DNA of 64,000 bases from Sphingobacterium sp. HMA12 (GTDB lineage: Bacteria; Bacteroidota; Bacteroidia; Sphingobacteriales; Sphingobacteriaceae). This document shows positions 45,142-54,728 of this stretch, piece after piece. The stretch lies in NCBI RefSeq assembly GCF_002933815.1, contig NZ_BEYR01000001.1:992001-1056000 (forward strand). The letters are read 5' to 3'. The notes under the pieces were generated by a model. It was not told the DNA's origin and ran no database searches. It saw only the letters and a list, made by a program, of their open reading frames with translations. Each line of letters begins with the position of its first letter. The first letter of the stretch is position 1. Both the position numbers and the translations under genes were made by a program.

Positions 45142-46692
45142 ATGAAAGTCCTTTTAACCTGTATTTTTTGCTCTTGGTTTTCTCTTTCGCTATTTTCTCA
45201 AGTTGGGAAAATAAACAAGGTGAAAGATCCATTTGTAGCTATTGATTCTGTACTTGGCCAAGTTTTAAAAGATCATGTTGTGGCAGGTTTTGCCGTCGCA
45301 GTTGTAAAAGGCAATAAGGTGATTTATAACAAAGGATTTGGCTATCGCGATCTTGTCAATAAAAAACCCGTTACCCCGAATACGCTCTTTGCTATCGGTT
45401 CAAGCTCCAAAGCTTTTACTGCCTCATTATTAGGTTTGCTGAGAGCGGATGGCAAACTAACATTTGAGGACAGAGCAATCACTTTGCTGCCAACGTTGCG
45501 GTTTTACAATGACGAAATGAATAATCAAATTGTTGTTAGAGATCTAATGGCACATAGGACAGGATTGTCCCGCTATGATTTATCTTGGTTTCTGTTCAAC
45601 AGCAAGAATCGGGATAGTCTGATCACAAGAGTTAGATACATGAAACCGAGTTCGGGCCTGCGAATGCAATGGTTCTACAATAATTTTATGTACTTGGCAC
45701 AAGGAATGATTGTTGAGCGATTGAGTGGCAAAACATGGGAGCAAAATATCCAAGAAAAGTTTTTTACACCCTTACAGATGACCCGTTCCAATACCAATAT
45801 CTTAGCGTTCCAGCAGGACAGCGATGTTTCTTTGCCCTATACACTGTCTAAAGACGGGGAAATAAAACAGATTGACTATTATAATATTAATGGTATGGGG
45901 CCGGCAGGGAGCATAAATAGCAGTGTTAATGACATGTCTAATTGGCTCAAAGTCTGGCTCAACGGCGGGTATTTCAATGGTAAAGAGATACTCCCGGAGA
46001 ATTATATAAAAGAAGCTGCAAGTTCACAAATGGTGATGGATGCAGCTTTGCCGGACAAACATAAAGATGTCTTCCTTTCCAATTATGGTTTAGGCTGGAT
46101 GATTGGCTCATACAGGGGACACTATCAAGTAGAACATGGTGGTAATATTAATGGATTTTCTGCAAACGTTGCCTTTTTTCCAGCTGATACATTGGGAATC
46201 GTAGTATTAACCAATCAAAATGTATCTAAGGTTCCCACGGTGGTAAGAAACTCAATTGCGGATAGACTTCTTGGATTGGAGCCAATTGATTGGAATGGAG
46301 AAAAGAAAGCTGAAATCGACTCTTCGCGTCATGTTAAAAAAGAAGAAGAAAAGTTGCCCGTTCCATCGACCAAACCTTCTCATCCCTTAAGAGATTATAC
46401 TGGTTCTTTTGAAAATTCTGCATATGGAATTATCCAAATAAGCCTTAAGGATAAGAACTTATACAGTGAGCTCGGTTATGAAAAGGTTATTCTTATTCAC
46501 CGGCATTATGACGTTTTTGACCCACGGTCTGTAGATAAGAATGGGGTGGCTGATACAGAACCGAGTAATCTGCTGTTTAATTTTTTTAGCGATGTGGATG
46601 GTCAGATTCAAGGTATAGGCGTTCTACTGGACGGTAGTGAAAAGCCGGTTATGTTTGATCGTAAAATCAGCTCAGTAGCTGTAAAGATGTAA
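45142..46692 (+). CDS. Serine hydrolase of the class C beta-lactamase/PBP fold with C-terminal DUF3471-like domain
   Basis: The 516-residue exported protein has S87-S-S-K90 in AIGSSSKAFTASL, Y179-N-N and HGG in YQVEHGGNINGFS, the three motifs of this fold. The last 130 residues (HPLRDYTGSFENSAYGIIQISLKDKNLY) match the DUF3471 family tail. Signal peptide about 1-20. Most such enzymes are peptidases or esterases, not resistance enzymes. Confidence 0.87.
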   Translation: MKVLLTCIFCSWFSLSLFSQVGKINKVKDPFVAIDSVLGQVLKDHVVAGFAVAVVKGNKVIYNKGFGYRDLVNKKPVTPNTLFAIGSSSKAFTASLLGLLRADGKLTFEDRAITLLPTLRFYNDEMNNQIVVRDLMAHRTGLSRYDLSWFLFNSKNRDSLITRVRYMKPSSGLRMQWFYNNFMYLAQGMIVERLSGKTWEQNIQEKFFTPLQMTRSNTNILAFQQDSDVSLPYTLSKDGEIKQIDYYNINGMGPAGSINSSVNDMSNWLKVWLNGGYFNGKEILPENYIKEAASSQMVMDAALPDKHKDVFLSNYGLGWMIGSYRGHYQVEHGGNINGFSANVAFFPADTLGIVVLTNQNVSKVPTVVRNSIADRLLGLEPIDWNGEKKAEIDSSRHVKKEEEKLPVPSTKPSHPLRDYTGSFENSAYGIIQISLKDKNLYSELGYEKVILIHRHYDVFDPRSVDKNGVADTEPSNLLFNFFSDVDGQIQGIGVLLDGSEKPVMFDRKISSVAVKM

Positions 46693-46796
46693 GATATTTG
46701 CTCAGATTACAAATTTGTACTGATGAATATGTTCGAGATCAGAATAATAACCATAAAGCGATTGTTCAGCTCGAAGAGTAAGGACGAAGTAAATGA

Positions 46797-47009
46797 AGCA
46801 AGGGCCCAGTAATAGATATAATAATTCCAACACGGGAAATTGTTGTTGGCGATCTCTGTATCGTAGAGGAAGGCCGTATGATAAATGCTGATGGAGTTAT
46901 ATTACACGGCAACGATTTTTCTGTCAACGAGGCATCCCTTACTAGAGAGTTACTCAAATCCAGAGCTTATGTATCGAAAACGACGGGCTTCAGAAGGATT
47001 ATAAGCTAG
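46797..47009 (+). pseudogene. Remnant of a P-type cation ATPase (actuator domain)
   Basis: The frame reads IIIPTREIVVGDLCIVEEGR, then MINADGVILHGNDFSVNEAS and LTRELLKS. This fits the actuator domain of cation-translocating P-type ATPases (PxxxIVVGDLVxxEEG..PADGxxL...LSVDEASLTGES). A TGA lies just before and a TAG just after. The functional SLTGES motif is altered to SLTREL. Neither the phosphorylation domain (DKTGT) nor the membrane segments are present. Confidence 0.6.
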
Positions 47010-47124
47010 CTTCGTACTGAGCGAATAAAGGCGGCTTCAAAACGAATCGCAAATAAGGGTTGGCAAATATCAAACGTGGCTCAATCAGTGGCAGCGAATT
47101 GCTTAAATTTAAAGTGAGTTTAGT

Positions 47125-47286
47125 GTTCAACTATTGGAAGAATCCGGTTATATTAAATCTAAGAATCCGTTTGATGAAAATAATACCGACAAAAAGAAGA
47201 ATCGAACTTTTTTTACTAAGCTAAAGTGGCAGAAGTATAAGCCTGCTATGCTGGAACAACTTTTGCTTTATTATGCCATTAACTGA
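47125..47286 (+). pseudogene. Fragment of an unknown coding sequence
   Basis: An open frame without an ATG reads VQLLEESGYIKSKNPFDENN, TDKKKNRTFFTKLK and WQKYKPAMLEQLLLYYAIN, then a stop. It looks like a protein C-terminus but no family is recognised. It lies between the P-type ATPase remnant and an intact gene. Confidence 0.4.
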
Positions 47287-47312
47287 ACATATATTTTTAT
47301 AAACCTATACAC

Positions 47313-48014
47313 ATGACTAGACTGGTAAATATACCCATGCCGCGGGCTACATCATTCAAACAAGAGTGTGTTATTGCCATGTTTATCGTTGTTTTGTTTA
47401 TGGTGCAGATTTTATATGCATTTAGAGTCAGCGCATCACGGAAGCCCATCGAGCGCGGGAGTATACAAAAAAATACGCAATCCCATGTATTGGCGCGTGT
47501 TTATGTGAAGATGATACCTTTCGATTCCATCGTGACGGAATGGGTCTATCAGGACATATACGGCAAAAATATGCTACACGTAAAAGTCACAAATCCTTGT
47601 AATGCAGATTCGTCCAGATTTGATGGTCTACTTAGCCATATCGAGGTCCGACTGAAAAACAATAAAGGCAACACTTCGGTAACCTATAAGCATCCCTATC
47701 CCCAAATGTCACTCATCCAATTTATACAGGAAGAAATACATATTAAAGATCTCGGTGGACGTATGGCGGTGGTCATTCCTTTCTACTACTGTGGAGGATA
47801 CGAGAGCTATGACATGAAGGTGTCTTATATTGTTCTTTATGAAAACAAAAACTATATCTTCCACCTGGATTACTACTGTGGAGAGGGCGTGGAATGTAAA
47901 CCCGTGCAAACACTACAAGCCACATTGAAAAATCTTCCAAAAGATATTCGTACCTATCTGATCAGTTATTTAACCAAGAAGCATAGGTCAAGGGATAGTT
48001 TCCATCAAGAGTAA
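47313..48014 (+). CDS. Hypothetical membrane-anchored protein
   Basis: The 233-residue product has one membrane segment (about 20-42). The rest is beta-rich (HLDYYCGEGVECKPVQTL, VAVVIPFYYCGGYE-type blocks) with four Cys that could form disulfides. No family is recognised. Confidence 0.6.
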   Translation: MTRLVNIPMPRATSFKQECVIAMFIVVLFMVQILYAFRVSASRKPIERGSIQKNTQSHVLARVYVKMIPFDSIVTEWVYQDIYGKNMLHVKVTNPCNADSSRFDGLLSHIEVRLKNNKGNTSVTYKHPYPQMSLIQFIQEEIHIKDLGGRMAVVIPFYYCGGYESYDMKVSYIVLYENKNYIFHLDYYCGEGVECKPVQTLQATLKNLPKDIRTYLISYLTKKHRSRDSFHQE

Positions 48015-48094
48015 AGTTTATACGTTCATTTCAGTAGTTTATGAATTTTATTTTTTTTATAATCTACTGTAATACAGATATTATTTCGGGATAT

Positions 48095-49084
48095 ATGCAT
48101 AAAATTAATATCGCTTGTTTTGCTGTTTTGCTTTTCCTTTTTTCTAGTTACAATAAAGCTCAGACAAAAAGGAAGGTAATAGATACTGTGGTACATGCCG
48201 CGGTTAAAGAAGCAATTTTCTTTAATACAAATAAAGCGGATCGTATAACATTACCGTTTGGGTACTCAGCAATTTCAAAAAGACTAAGCATCGACTCCAC
48301 GCTGTCGATGATAGCGAATGAAAATAAGATAAAGGAAATCAATGCATTAAAATTTGAGAAGACGGTCAAAAAAGATCTTGTATTACTTCCGGAAGAATAC
48401 GATGTTTTTCTGCCATTTAGCAAAGATGTCAATGAAAAGTATGACAATATTAAAATTTCTTCCCGTTTTCTGTATTATGGAACATATTCAATGTATTTTA
48501 TGGCTGTTTATAATACCGTCCGCTACACTGACCCATTTATTGAAAAGATGTATTTAATTTCAACGAAGGATGGCCAACTTATTGATATAAAGAGAATCTA
48601 TCTACATCATGAAGGAGAAATGGGAAATGCAAACTACACATTGTTTAATATAGGCAAGGACTATATTATTTCTCTTCGGGATTATGATTTTAGTGAGGAT
48701 CCGTTTCGTATAAAAGCATTGCATAAATACAGGATTCTACCCTCAGGAAAATTTTCCAGATACTATGATCATGATGGTTTCTATAAAAATGACGAAGAAC
48801 AGGGCATGGTGAAAAATCATAGTAGAGAAGGGAGGTGGATAGAATTTAAATTAAACAGCTGTATCGATTTAAAGAATTATCCAACATTTACGGATCCATA
48901 TACCTATTTGGAAGCAACCTATAAAAGTGGTTTACCGGTCGGGAAATGGAAATTTTATAAATTATTGCAGAAATATAACGAAGAGACCGGAGTGCCCATA
49001 TTAAACACACGCCAAAAAGGACAATTGATTTATACCGAGGTGTATCGGAAAGGTGTGTTGAAAAACCGCGAATTTCAGGATTAA
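48095..49084 (+). CDS. Hypothetical exported protein with C-terminal MORN-like units
   Basis: The ATG at 48095 gives a 329-residue product with a signal peptide (MHKINIACFAVLLFLFSSYN). The frame extends upstream to 48041. The C-terminal part includes EGRWIEFKLNSC and LPVGKWKFYKLLQ, units like those of the YwqK/MORN protein at 57-58 kb. The N-terminal 200 residues are unknown. Confidence 0.62.
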   Translation: MHKINIACFAVLLFLFSSYNKAQTKRKVIDTVVHAAVKEAIFFNTNKADRITLPFGYSAISKRLSIDSTLSMIANENKIKEINALKFEKTVKKDLVLLPEEYDVFLPFSKDVNEKYDNIKISSRFLYYGTYSMYFMAVYNTVRYTDPFIEKMYLISTKDGQLIDIKRIYLHHEGEMGNANYTLFNIGKDYIISLRDYDFSEDPFRIKALHKYRILPSGKFSRYYDHDGFYKNDEEQGMVKNHSREGRWIEFKLNSCIDLKNYPTFTDPYTYLEATYKSGLPVGKWKFYKLLQKYNEETGVPILNTRQKGQLIYTEVYRKGVLKNREFQD

Positions 49085-49110
49085 TCAAAAACTGAACATA
49101 TTATCCGCAA

Positions 49111-49831
49111 TTATTGCGCAGGTGTAATGACACTAATTATAACTCCTAAGTTTCCATCGCTTTGGATCCAGTTTTTTTCAGGCTGATAAGCTCTGGATAC
49201 GCATCCGTCTAGGTATAGGGCATTTACGCACCCTGATTGCTTGAAAAACTGTGCAAGACTATAAAAATTGATCTCTTCTTAGACATAGCGAAGATGAGAT
49301 CGCCATTCTCCAAAAGACCTACTCCGTTTCTTACATTCAGATTTTGGGAATCTTTCTGAAAAATCGGATTTATTTTCTGTTTACCAGCAGCATCGGACCG
49401 GATTGAGTGGCGTATTTGATTTCCGGAAGCTGTCTGAATTTTTTTGTTTCGACAATTCCCGCCTGATTGTTTTGGTTAAGGTAAAATATCCCATTAGGTG
49501 AGAGATAGAAGTTTCCCGGACCCGCTAGCGTATCCATTGATTTCAGTTGTCTATAATTCTCGATATACAGACCTTTTGGCGAATTGTCGGGCTCAAACAT
49601 GCCACCCTTCATGGCAAACAATAATTTTAGATTGCTGGCTTCGACTTTATTCTTCAGCCAAGCGATGCTTCTCAAAATAGTTTGATCATCATTTTTCCAA
49701 TATAACCTTATATTTCCTTTTTCGGGACTTATTTGGTAAGCGACAAACTTATCTTCAGCTTCTATTCTTTTTCTACAGGAGAGAGTAAATATAAGTAGGG
49801 GGTAGATGACAAAACTGTAGATGCTTTTCAT
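49111..49831 (-). pseudogene. Phosphodiester glycosidase family (DUF2233) lipoprotein, frameshifted
   Basis: The first 153 codons encode a lipoprotein start (FTLSCRKR) and the family core KGGMFEPDNSPKGLYIE, then GNFYLSPNGIFYLN and ATQSGPMLLVNRK, then a stop at 49370. In another frame the protein goes on as INPIF..., LNVRNGVGLLENGDLIFAMSK, and in a third frame as INFYSLAQFFKQSGCVNALY, LDGCVSRAYQPEKNW and GNLGVIISV. The stop is at 49111. Two single-base losses, near 49366-49376 and 49270-49280, explain the break. The family hydrolyses N-acetylglucosamine-phosphate esters (NAGPA-like). The gene is probably inactive. Confidence 0.8.
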
Positions 49832-50017
49832 TTATGCTGAGATGAATATTATTGACTAAATTAACACATATTTTCAGATTTTGAAGTTTTTCATTTTCTC
49901 AGTGCAGCCATTTCTCTTTTAGTCTAAGTGAAGTGGCTGGAAGAAAGTTATATACATACCGGCGGTGTGCTTTAATAAGTTTATCATATTACTATTGAAT
50001 GTGTATTATAAAAAAAT

Positions 50018-50857
50018 CTAAAGGTGTTTACTAAATAACCATTTTTGGAGTTCATCTGTTAGTAAATAGGGGATTACAATGTTGTTATGTTGGAGATTTT
50101 TAAATGTTGTGAAGATCAGCCTATTATTACCTTTCAATTTTTTGAATAATATTTCGCTTCCAATGTAGGGGTTATCCATATCTTTTTCCCCATGAATTAA
50201 CCAAATGTCCTTCTGCTTTAATTTTTCAAGATTCGACAAGTCAGGTACAGCAGCTATGGAAACCATTGCCGCGAATTTTTCAGGAGCTAGGCTCATCAGA
50301 TTTTGAGCTGTTGAAGCACCCATCGAATAGCCAATTAAATAAATTCGGTTCAGATCAATATTTGGATAGTCTTTCTCGATGTTTTTAATCAATGTCAAAA
50401 TTAGGAGGGCTTCCTTTGATGGGCTTGCTGTTAAAACTCCCGCCGTATTTTGTGTGTAGACAGACGAACGCTGTTGAAATTGGGGTGCTAGTACAAAACA
50501 GTTGAACCTGTGAAAAATATCATCTCTAATCCATGTTCGGGCCAAATGCTCTAGTTGGTTTTCGTTGTCGTTGCCCATTCTTGACGAATTATGGAATGTA
50601 ATTACAAGCGGATATTTTGTGGATAAGTTAAAGTTTTTAGGTAAAAGAAAGCGATATGGGATATTAAAAGCCTCAGTTGTAAATGTTTTTTTTTCAAATT
50701 TAATAACGGAGAGATTGTTTAGAATGCTTCTGGTCCGTGAAAATCTTGTACTATCAATACAAGTGGGATCAAATAGCTGTGTTTGTCCCTGGGCAATATT
50801 GCAAATAATTATAGTGATAAAAGCGGTGATCTGGAGTTTAATTCTGTTGGTATACAT
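50018..50857 (-). CDS. Alpha/beta hydrolase, exported
   Basis: The 279-residue protein has a signal peptide (ending AQGQ) and the hydrolase nucleophile elbow IYLIGYSMGASTAQN (GxSxG). HGEKDMDNPY carries the Asp and the C-terminal NLQHNN the His of the triad. LLPKNFNLSTKYPLVITFHNSSRMG is the start of the fold. It resembles predicted PHB-depolymerase/feruloyl-esterase-like proteins. Substrate unknown. Confidence 0.8.
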   Translation of the reverse strand: MYTNRIKLQITAFITIIICNIAQGQTQLFDPTCIDSTRFSRTRSILNNLSVIKFEKKTFTTEAFNIPYRFLLPKNFNLSTKYPLVITFHNSSRMGNDNENQLEHLARTWIRDDIFHRFNCFVLAPQFQQRSSVYTQNTAGVLTASPSKEALLILTLIKNIEKDYPNIDLNRIYLIGYSMGASTAQNLMSLAPEKFAAMVSIAAVPDLSNLEKLKQKDIWLIHGEKDMDNPYIGSEILFKKLKGNNRLIFTTFKNLQHNNIVIPYLLTDELQKWLFSKHL

Positions 50858-51222
50858 CTGGCTTTATAGTTCAGTAGCACAAATTACGTTTTTTCCTTTG
50901 CTATTTGAAATCTCTTTGGCGTAATACTATTGTCTTTTGTAGACTGCAACATATCCCACCAAAACCTTTTATCAATTCAGGTAACATTTTTAATTTCTCA
51001 TATAGTTTACAAATCGTATAAACTGACATTGGTCACTTATGACCCATGGTTCTAGAAAGGATAGAAGATATCTAATTTGCTTGTTTCTCTGTCAAATTAG
51101 CAATCCGTCTTTACAGGCTCCGCGTAAACTGATTGGCAATTTTTGCGTATTTAATAAACCAAAATTATGGTGAAGCTGTTATCCAATCAGGTGACCAAAT
51201 TGGTCTAAGCTAGATTGATAAG
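50858..51222. other. Intergenic region with two palindromes
   Basis: GGTCA-CTTA-TGACC (51031-51044) and the 13-base palindrome GACCAAATTGGTC (51193-51205) both contain TGACC/GGTCA-like arms. The second lies 17 bases before the SRPBCC gene, so these may be operator sites. No coding frame is supported. Confidence 0.4.
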
Positions 51223-51696
51223 ATGAGATATAAATTATATAGGGAACAGCAACTGAAATGCGATATCCAAACAGCGTGGAATTTTTTTTCTTCCCCGATG
51301 AACCTTTCTGAAATAACACCAAAAGAGATGGGTTTTGTTGTGGTTTCCGACCTTGACCAGGATGAAATAGCTGAAGGTCTGATTATCGATTATTTTGTAT
51401 CACCGATCCTCGGAATTCGGTTGAAATGGAAGACAAAAATAACACAGGTTGAAAAAAATAAAAGTTTTACGGATTTTCAAGTTCATGGTCCTTATAAATA
51501 CTGGAACCATTTCCATGAATTTATTCCAAATGGACATGGAGTATTGATGAAAGATACGGTCGATTATGAGCTGCCTATGGGAATTCTAGGAACAGTTGCC
51601 CACGGGATTTTTGTTAAAAGAAAGTTAGGGCTAATTTTTGACTATCGTTATCGGGTTTTGGATAAATTATTTAATCAAACGAAAAGCAACCCATAG
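51223..51696 (+). CDS. SRPBCC family protein
   Basis: The 157-residue protein begins LYREQQLKCDIQTAWNFFSSPMNLSEITPKEM, a standard START-like SRPBCC opening, and ends MKDTVDYELPMGILGTVAHG. Such proteins form a ligand-binding pocket. The name 'cell division inhibitor' is sometimes attached to close relatives, without good evidence. Confidence 0.85.
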   Translation: MRYKLYREQQLKCDIQTAWNFFSSPMNLSEITPKEMGFVVVSDLDQDEIAEGLIIDYFVSPILGIRLKWKTKITQVEKNKSFTDFQVHGPYKYWNHFHEFIPNGHGVLMKDTVDYELPMGILGTVAHGIFVKRKLGLIFDYRYRVLDKLFNQTKSNP

Positions 51697-51842
51697 CGTT
51701 TTATTACACCTTGCTATTTTCATGAAGCCTCACTAAAATAGGTTCGGCTGAAAAGTACCTTCATGGCGAGACCATTCGGCAACCATCAATAATTTCGTAT
51801 ATTTAGGGATATATTAATCTCAAATTATCCAGAGTATACGCT

Positions 51843-52364
51843 ATGGCTGTACCAACAAATAAATTAGAACTGCAATTGGCAATCAAAACGAATTATGATA
51901 AATTAGTGAAGGAGTTAACCACAATTCCTCACCAACAGACTACGGTAACTGAACTGGAAGGGCATAGCAAGGGTACATGGATGAGCATTAATAATCTGTT
52001 GGCCTATTTGATTGGTTGGGGGGAACTTGTCCTAAAATGGAATCGTGACAAAGATAGTAACGAAGTGGTGTACTTCCCCGAGAGCGGCTATAAATGGAAT
52101 GAACTTGGCAAGCTAGCTCAAAAGTTTTATCAGGATTATAAAGACTTCGATTTTAAGACGCTTCTACAAAAACTTGATAAAACCGTAGCTGCTATTTTAG
52201 ATTTGATTGCACATAAATCAAATCAGGAGCTTTATGAAACCGCTTGGTACGAAAAATGGACGCTCGGCAGAATGATACAGTTCAATACCTCCTCTCCTTA
52301 TTCAAATGCGAGAAATAGGATTAAAAAATGGAAAAAAGGGAGTTCATGTTTTATCGATCAATAA
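51843..52364 (+). CDS. ClbS/DfsB family four-helix protein
   Basis: The 173-residue protein has the DfsB opening LQLAIKTNYDKLVKELTTIP, GTWMSINNLLAYLIGWGELVLKWN, FPESGYKWNELGKLAQKFY and WTLGRMIQFNTSSPYSNARNRIKKWKK. Relatives include ClbS, the colibactin self-resistance protein; most homologues have no proven role. It is near a class D beta-lactamase-like gene. Confidence 0.85.
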   Translation: MAVPTNKLELQLAIKTNYDKLVKELTTIPHQQTTVTELEGHSKGTWMSINNLLAYLIGWGELVLKWNRDKDSNEVVYFPESGYKWNELGKLAQKFYQDYKDFDFKTLLQKLDKTVAAILDLIAHKSNQELYETAWYEKWTLGRMIQFNTSSPYSNARNRIKKWKKGSSCFIDQ

Positions 52365-52403
52365 CTGTTAAAATTTTTTTTCGCTAAATGGAATTCTAAG
52401 TAT

Positions 52404-53258
52404 ATGAAACGACTTATTCTCTCAATTTTTGTATTTATGCCTGTGCTGGCTTATAATCAATTTCAAAATACTCTTGGACTGAAAAGTCCAAAAATAGATG
52501 ATTCCATAATCGTCAGATCCGATTTTAAGCGGTATTTTGATGCCTGCGAGGTGGATGGTTCAATTGCTATTTATGACAATACCAGAAAGATTTGGCTACT
52601 GTCGGACACCATGGGTACAAAGCAGCAAGACCTTCCAGCCTCCACATTTAAGGTCATCAATATGCTGATTGCTTTGGAAACAGGAACTATAAAAGATGAG
52701 AATGAGACTGTTAAATGGCCGGGGAAGACCGATACCGTGAAATACGGATATCGGCCAAGTATCTATCATGATATAACTGTAAAGGAAGCGTTTGAAGTAT
52801 CTGCCGGCTGGGCATTTGTCGAATTATCCAAGCGAATAGGAAAGGAGAGATATAAATCTTATTTAGCCAAGTGCCATTATGGAAATCTTGATCTTTCCCA
52901 GACTGATCCAGATTTTTGGAATTATGGGAAGTTCGCGATATCGCCGATAAATCAAGTCACTTTTTTAAAGGAACTGTATGATGGCACGCTTCCCTTTTCG
53001 AAAAAGAATATGGATATCGTTAGGCGGGTCATGCTCACCGAACAACAGAAAGGATACAGTATTCGGTCCAAAACAGGATGGACAAGACAGCATGGAATCA
53101 ATACCGGATGGTGGATTGGCTATTTGACAACGAATGACAATGTTTATTTCTTCGCGACAAGACTTCGACAAAATCGTAAAAACAATACGCCTTCCTTCGG
53201 CAATTGCAGGAAAGAGATAACAAAGTCAGTGTTAAAGGATCTTGGGGCATATCGCTAA
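52404..53258 (+). CDS. Class D (OXA-like) beta-lactamase
   Basis: Motif I is S80-T-F-K83 (LPASTFKVINMLIALETG), motif YGN is Y159-G-N161 (CHYGNLDLS), and motif KTG is K223-T-G225 (SKTGWTRQ), followed by WWIGY. Signal peptide about 1-18. The motif SxV is S133-A-G135, where most OXA enzymes have Val at the third place. FWNYGKFAISPINQVTFL is the standard omega-loop region. It is a likely serine beta-lactamase; the spectrum cannot be told from sequence. Confidence 0.85.
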   Translation: MKRLILSIFVFMPVLAYNQFQNTLGLKSPKIDDSIIVRSDFKRYFDACEVDGSIAIYDNTRKIWLLSDTMGTKQQDLPASTFKVINMLIALETGTIKDENETVKWPGKTDTVKYGYRPSIYHDITVKEAFEVSAGWAFVELSKRIGKERYKSYLAKCHYGNLDLSQTDPDFWNYGKFAISPINQVTFLKELYDGTLPFSKKNMDIVRRVMLTEQQKGYSIRSKTGWTRQHGINTGWWIGYLTTNDNVYFFATRLRQNRKNNTPSFGNCRKEITKSVLKDLGAYR

Positions 53259-53781
53259 AATTAATGGCCTCTTTCTCCTGTAATCACAATTATTTATTAG
53301 TTCAAATAACTGTCAGTGGCCTGAGGTTCTCATCATCAAAGCAAACTATCGTGATTTGTTTGATCTATCTATCGGGGTGTAGAAAATCATTTATCGTTTT
53401 AATTGATACCTGCTTCCACTTCCTTTCGTATTGTATATGGTCTATAATGTGTCATTCTATAAACTTACAAATTCATTTTATAAACCCGAATGGCTATTTA
53501 GCAACGCATAAAATTTTATACCGATGATCGGGTAGTGCAGGGTATAGGGGAAAATAGTTCACAAGAAAGCTGTCAAACAAAAAGTTTGTTCAGAAAATAA
53601 ATAGTTTCTCTATTATCCGATACTTCGCGAATATAAAGTCATTAAGAGCGAATAATAATTGATAAGGTGCAACCGGATGTAATCGTATATATTTGATTAT
53701 TGAAACACTATTTTCAACATATATAAAAGATTTAAAATTCAGGTCTCAGGTTAACAAGTTACAATTATCAGTTTTTAAACA
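53259..53781. other. 520-bp stretch without a supported gene
   Basis: A frame overlapping the beta-lactamase end runs to 53527 but has no start or domain of its own. No RNA or mobile element is recognised. Confidence 0.5.
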
Positions 53782-53790
53782 GTGAAAAAA

Positions 53791-54330
53791 ATGAAGAAAA
53801 TATTTTTGGTAATACTAATCATCTCGACTCATCTTTTTGTTTTCGGGCAGCAGAAAAAATCGAAGAAAAATACGATTCCGCCACCAATAAAAAAGAAGGA
53901 GTATTCTATTCCCGAAGCAATAAGAATAGAGGATATCGTTCGAGAACAAACAGAAAAATGTTTTGTTTATAAGATCGAAGAAAAGAAGGATTCGTTGTTG
54001 TATGTGAGTAATAGTTTATTGGAATATGGTTGGGCGGGAGATAATGCCCGAATGGTAATAACTTCCTATCATTACGATCCAGTAAAAAAGAAAGAAGCGG
54101 AACAAAAAGGATATGTCCTTTTGGAAGAAAAGGATATGCAATTTATAAACGGATCATATAAGGCAGAAAAAAATCTTTTGATTTTCACGCCTGATAAATT
54201 GGAACGATTTGAAAAAAGAATATTCAGATTGGTATACAGACAGAAAACGAAAGAAATCGACTACCTGGAAGACGAAAAAAGCAATAAGTATGTTCCGGGG
54301 GATTGTCCAGAACCCGTTGTAGGGAAATAG
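53791..54330 (+). CDS. Hypothetical exported protein
   Basis: The ATG at 53791 gives a 179-residue protein with a signal peptide (MKKIFLVILIISTHLFVFGQ). A GTG at 53782 is an alternative start. The rest is strongly charged and helical (IRIEDIVREQTEKCFVYKIEEKK). No family is recognised. Confidence 0.6.
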   Translation: MKKIFLVILIISTHLFVFGQQKKSKKNTIPPPIKKKEYSIPEAIRIEDIVREQTEKCFVYKIEEKKDSLLYVSNSLLEYGWAGDNARMVITSYHYDPVKKKEAEQKGYVLLEEKDMQFINGSYKAEKNLLIFTPDKLERFEKRIFRLVYRQKTKEIDYLEDEKSNKYVPGDCPEPVVGK

Positions 54331-54518
54331 ATACATATTCTCTATAGGTTTGTTCCCCTTTAGCGCTATGTTTGGCAGCAAATAGCGGCACAGTCTTCAT
54401 GTATTCCCAATTCTTTCCCAAATTCATATATAACTTTAGGTTATTACAAATAATGGATTGACAGTTAGATGATATTCATAAAATCATCATAGTATTTAAC
54501 ATTTAAAACTTAAGTTAT

Positions 54519-54728
54519 ATGGCAAATTGGAATTTAATAACTGGAATTGATGGGAAATTTTCTTCACAGGATATCAGAAAAAATATCTTGTCTCATATCA
54601 TGAAATATTACCCTGCAAATCAGGTTGAATTTATTGAAAGAGATCACAGCGCTTATAGAATAGCTATTAGAGAAGGGGAGATTCTTACGTTCGATTTAAA
54701 AGGGAAATTTCTAAAAGCAATTAATTAA
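54519..54728 (+). CDS. Hypothetical small soluble protein
   Basis: A 69-residue product begins MANWNLITGIDGKFSSQDI and ends REGEILTFDLKGKFLKAIN. No domain recognised. Its last 8 bases overlap the end of the convergent minus-strand gene. Confidence 0.55.
   Translation: MANWNLITGIDGKFSSQDIRKNILSHIMKYYPANQVEFIERDHSAYRIAIREGEILTFDLKGKFLKAIN

Noticed and set aside
46766-46957. A minus-strand frame of 63 codons
   Set aside because: It is antisense to the P-type ATPase remnant, whose sense strand gives the recognisable protein.
53204-53527. A 107-codon plus-strand frame
   Set aside because: It overlaps the beta-lactamase 3' end and continues into AT-rich non-coding DNA without any domain.
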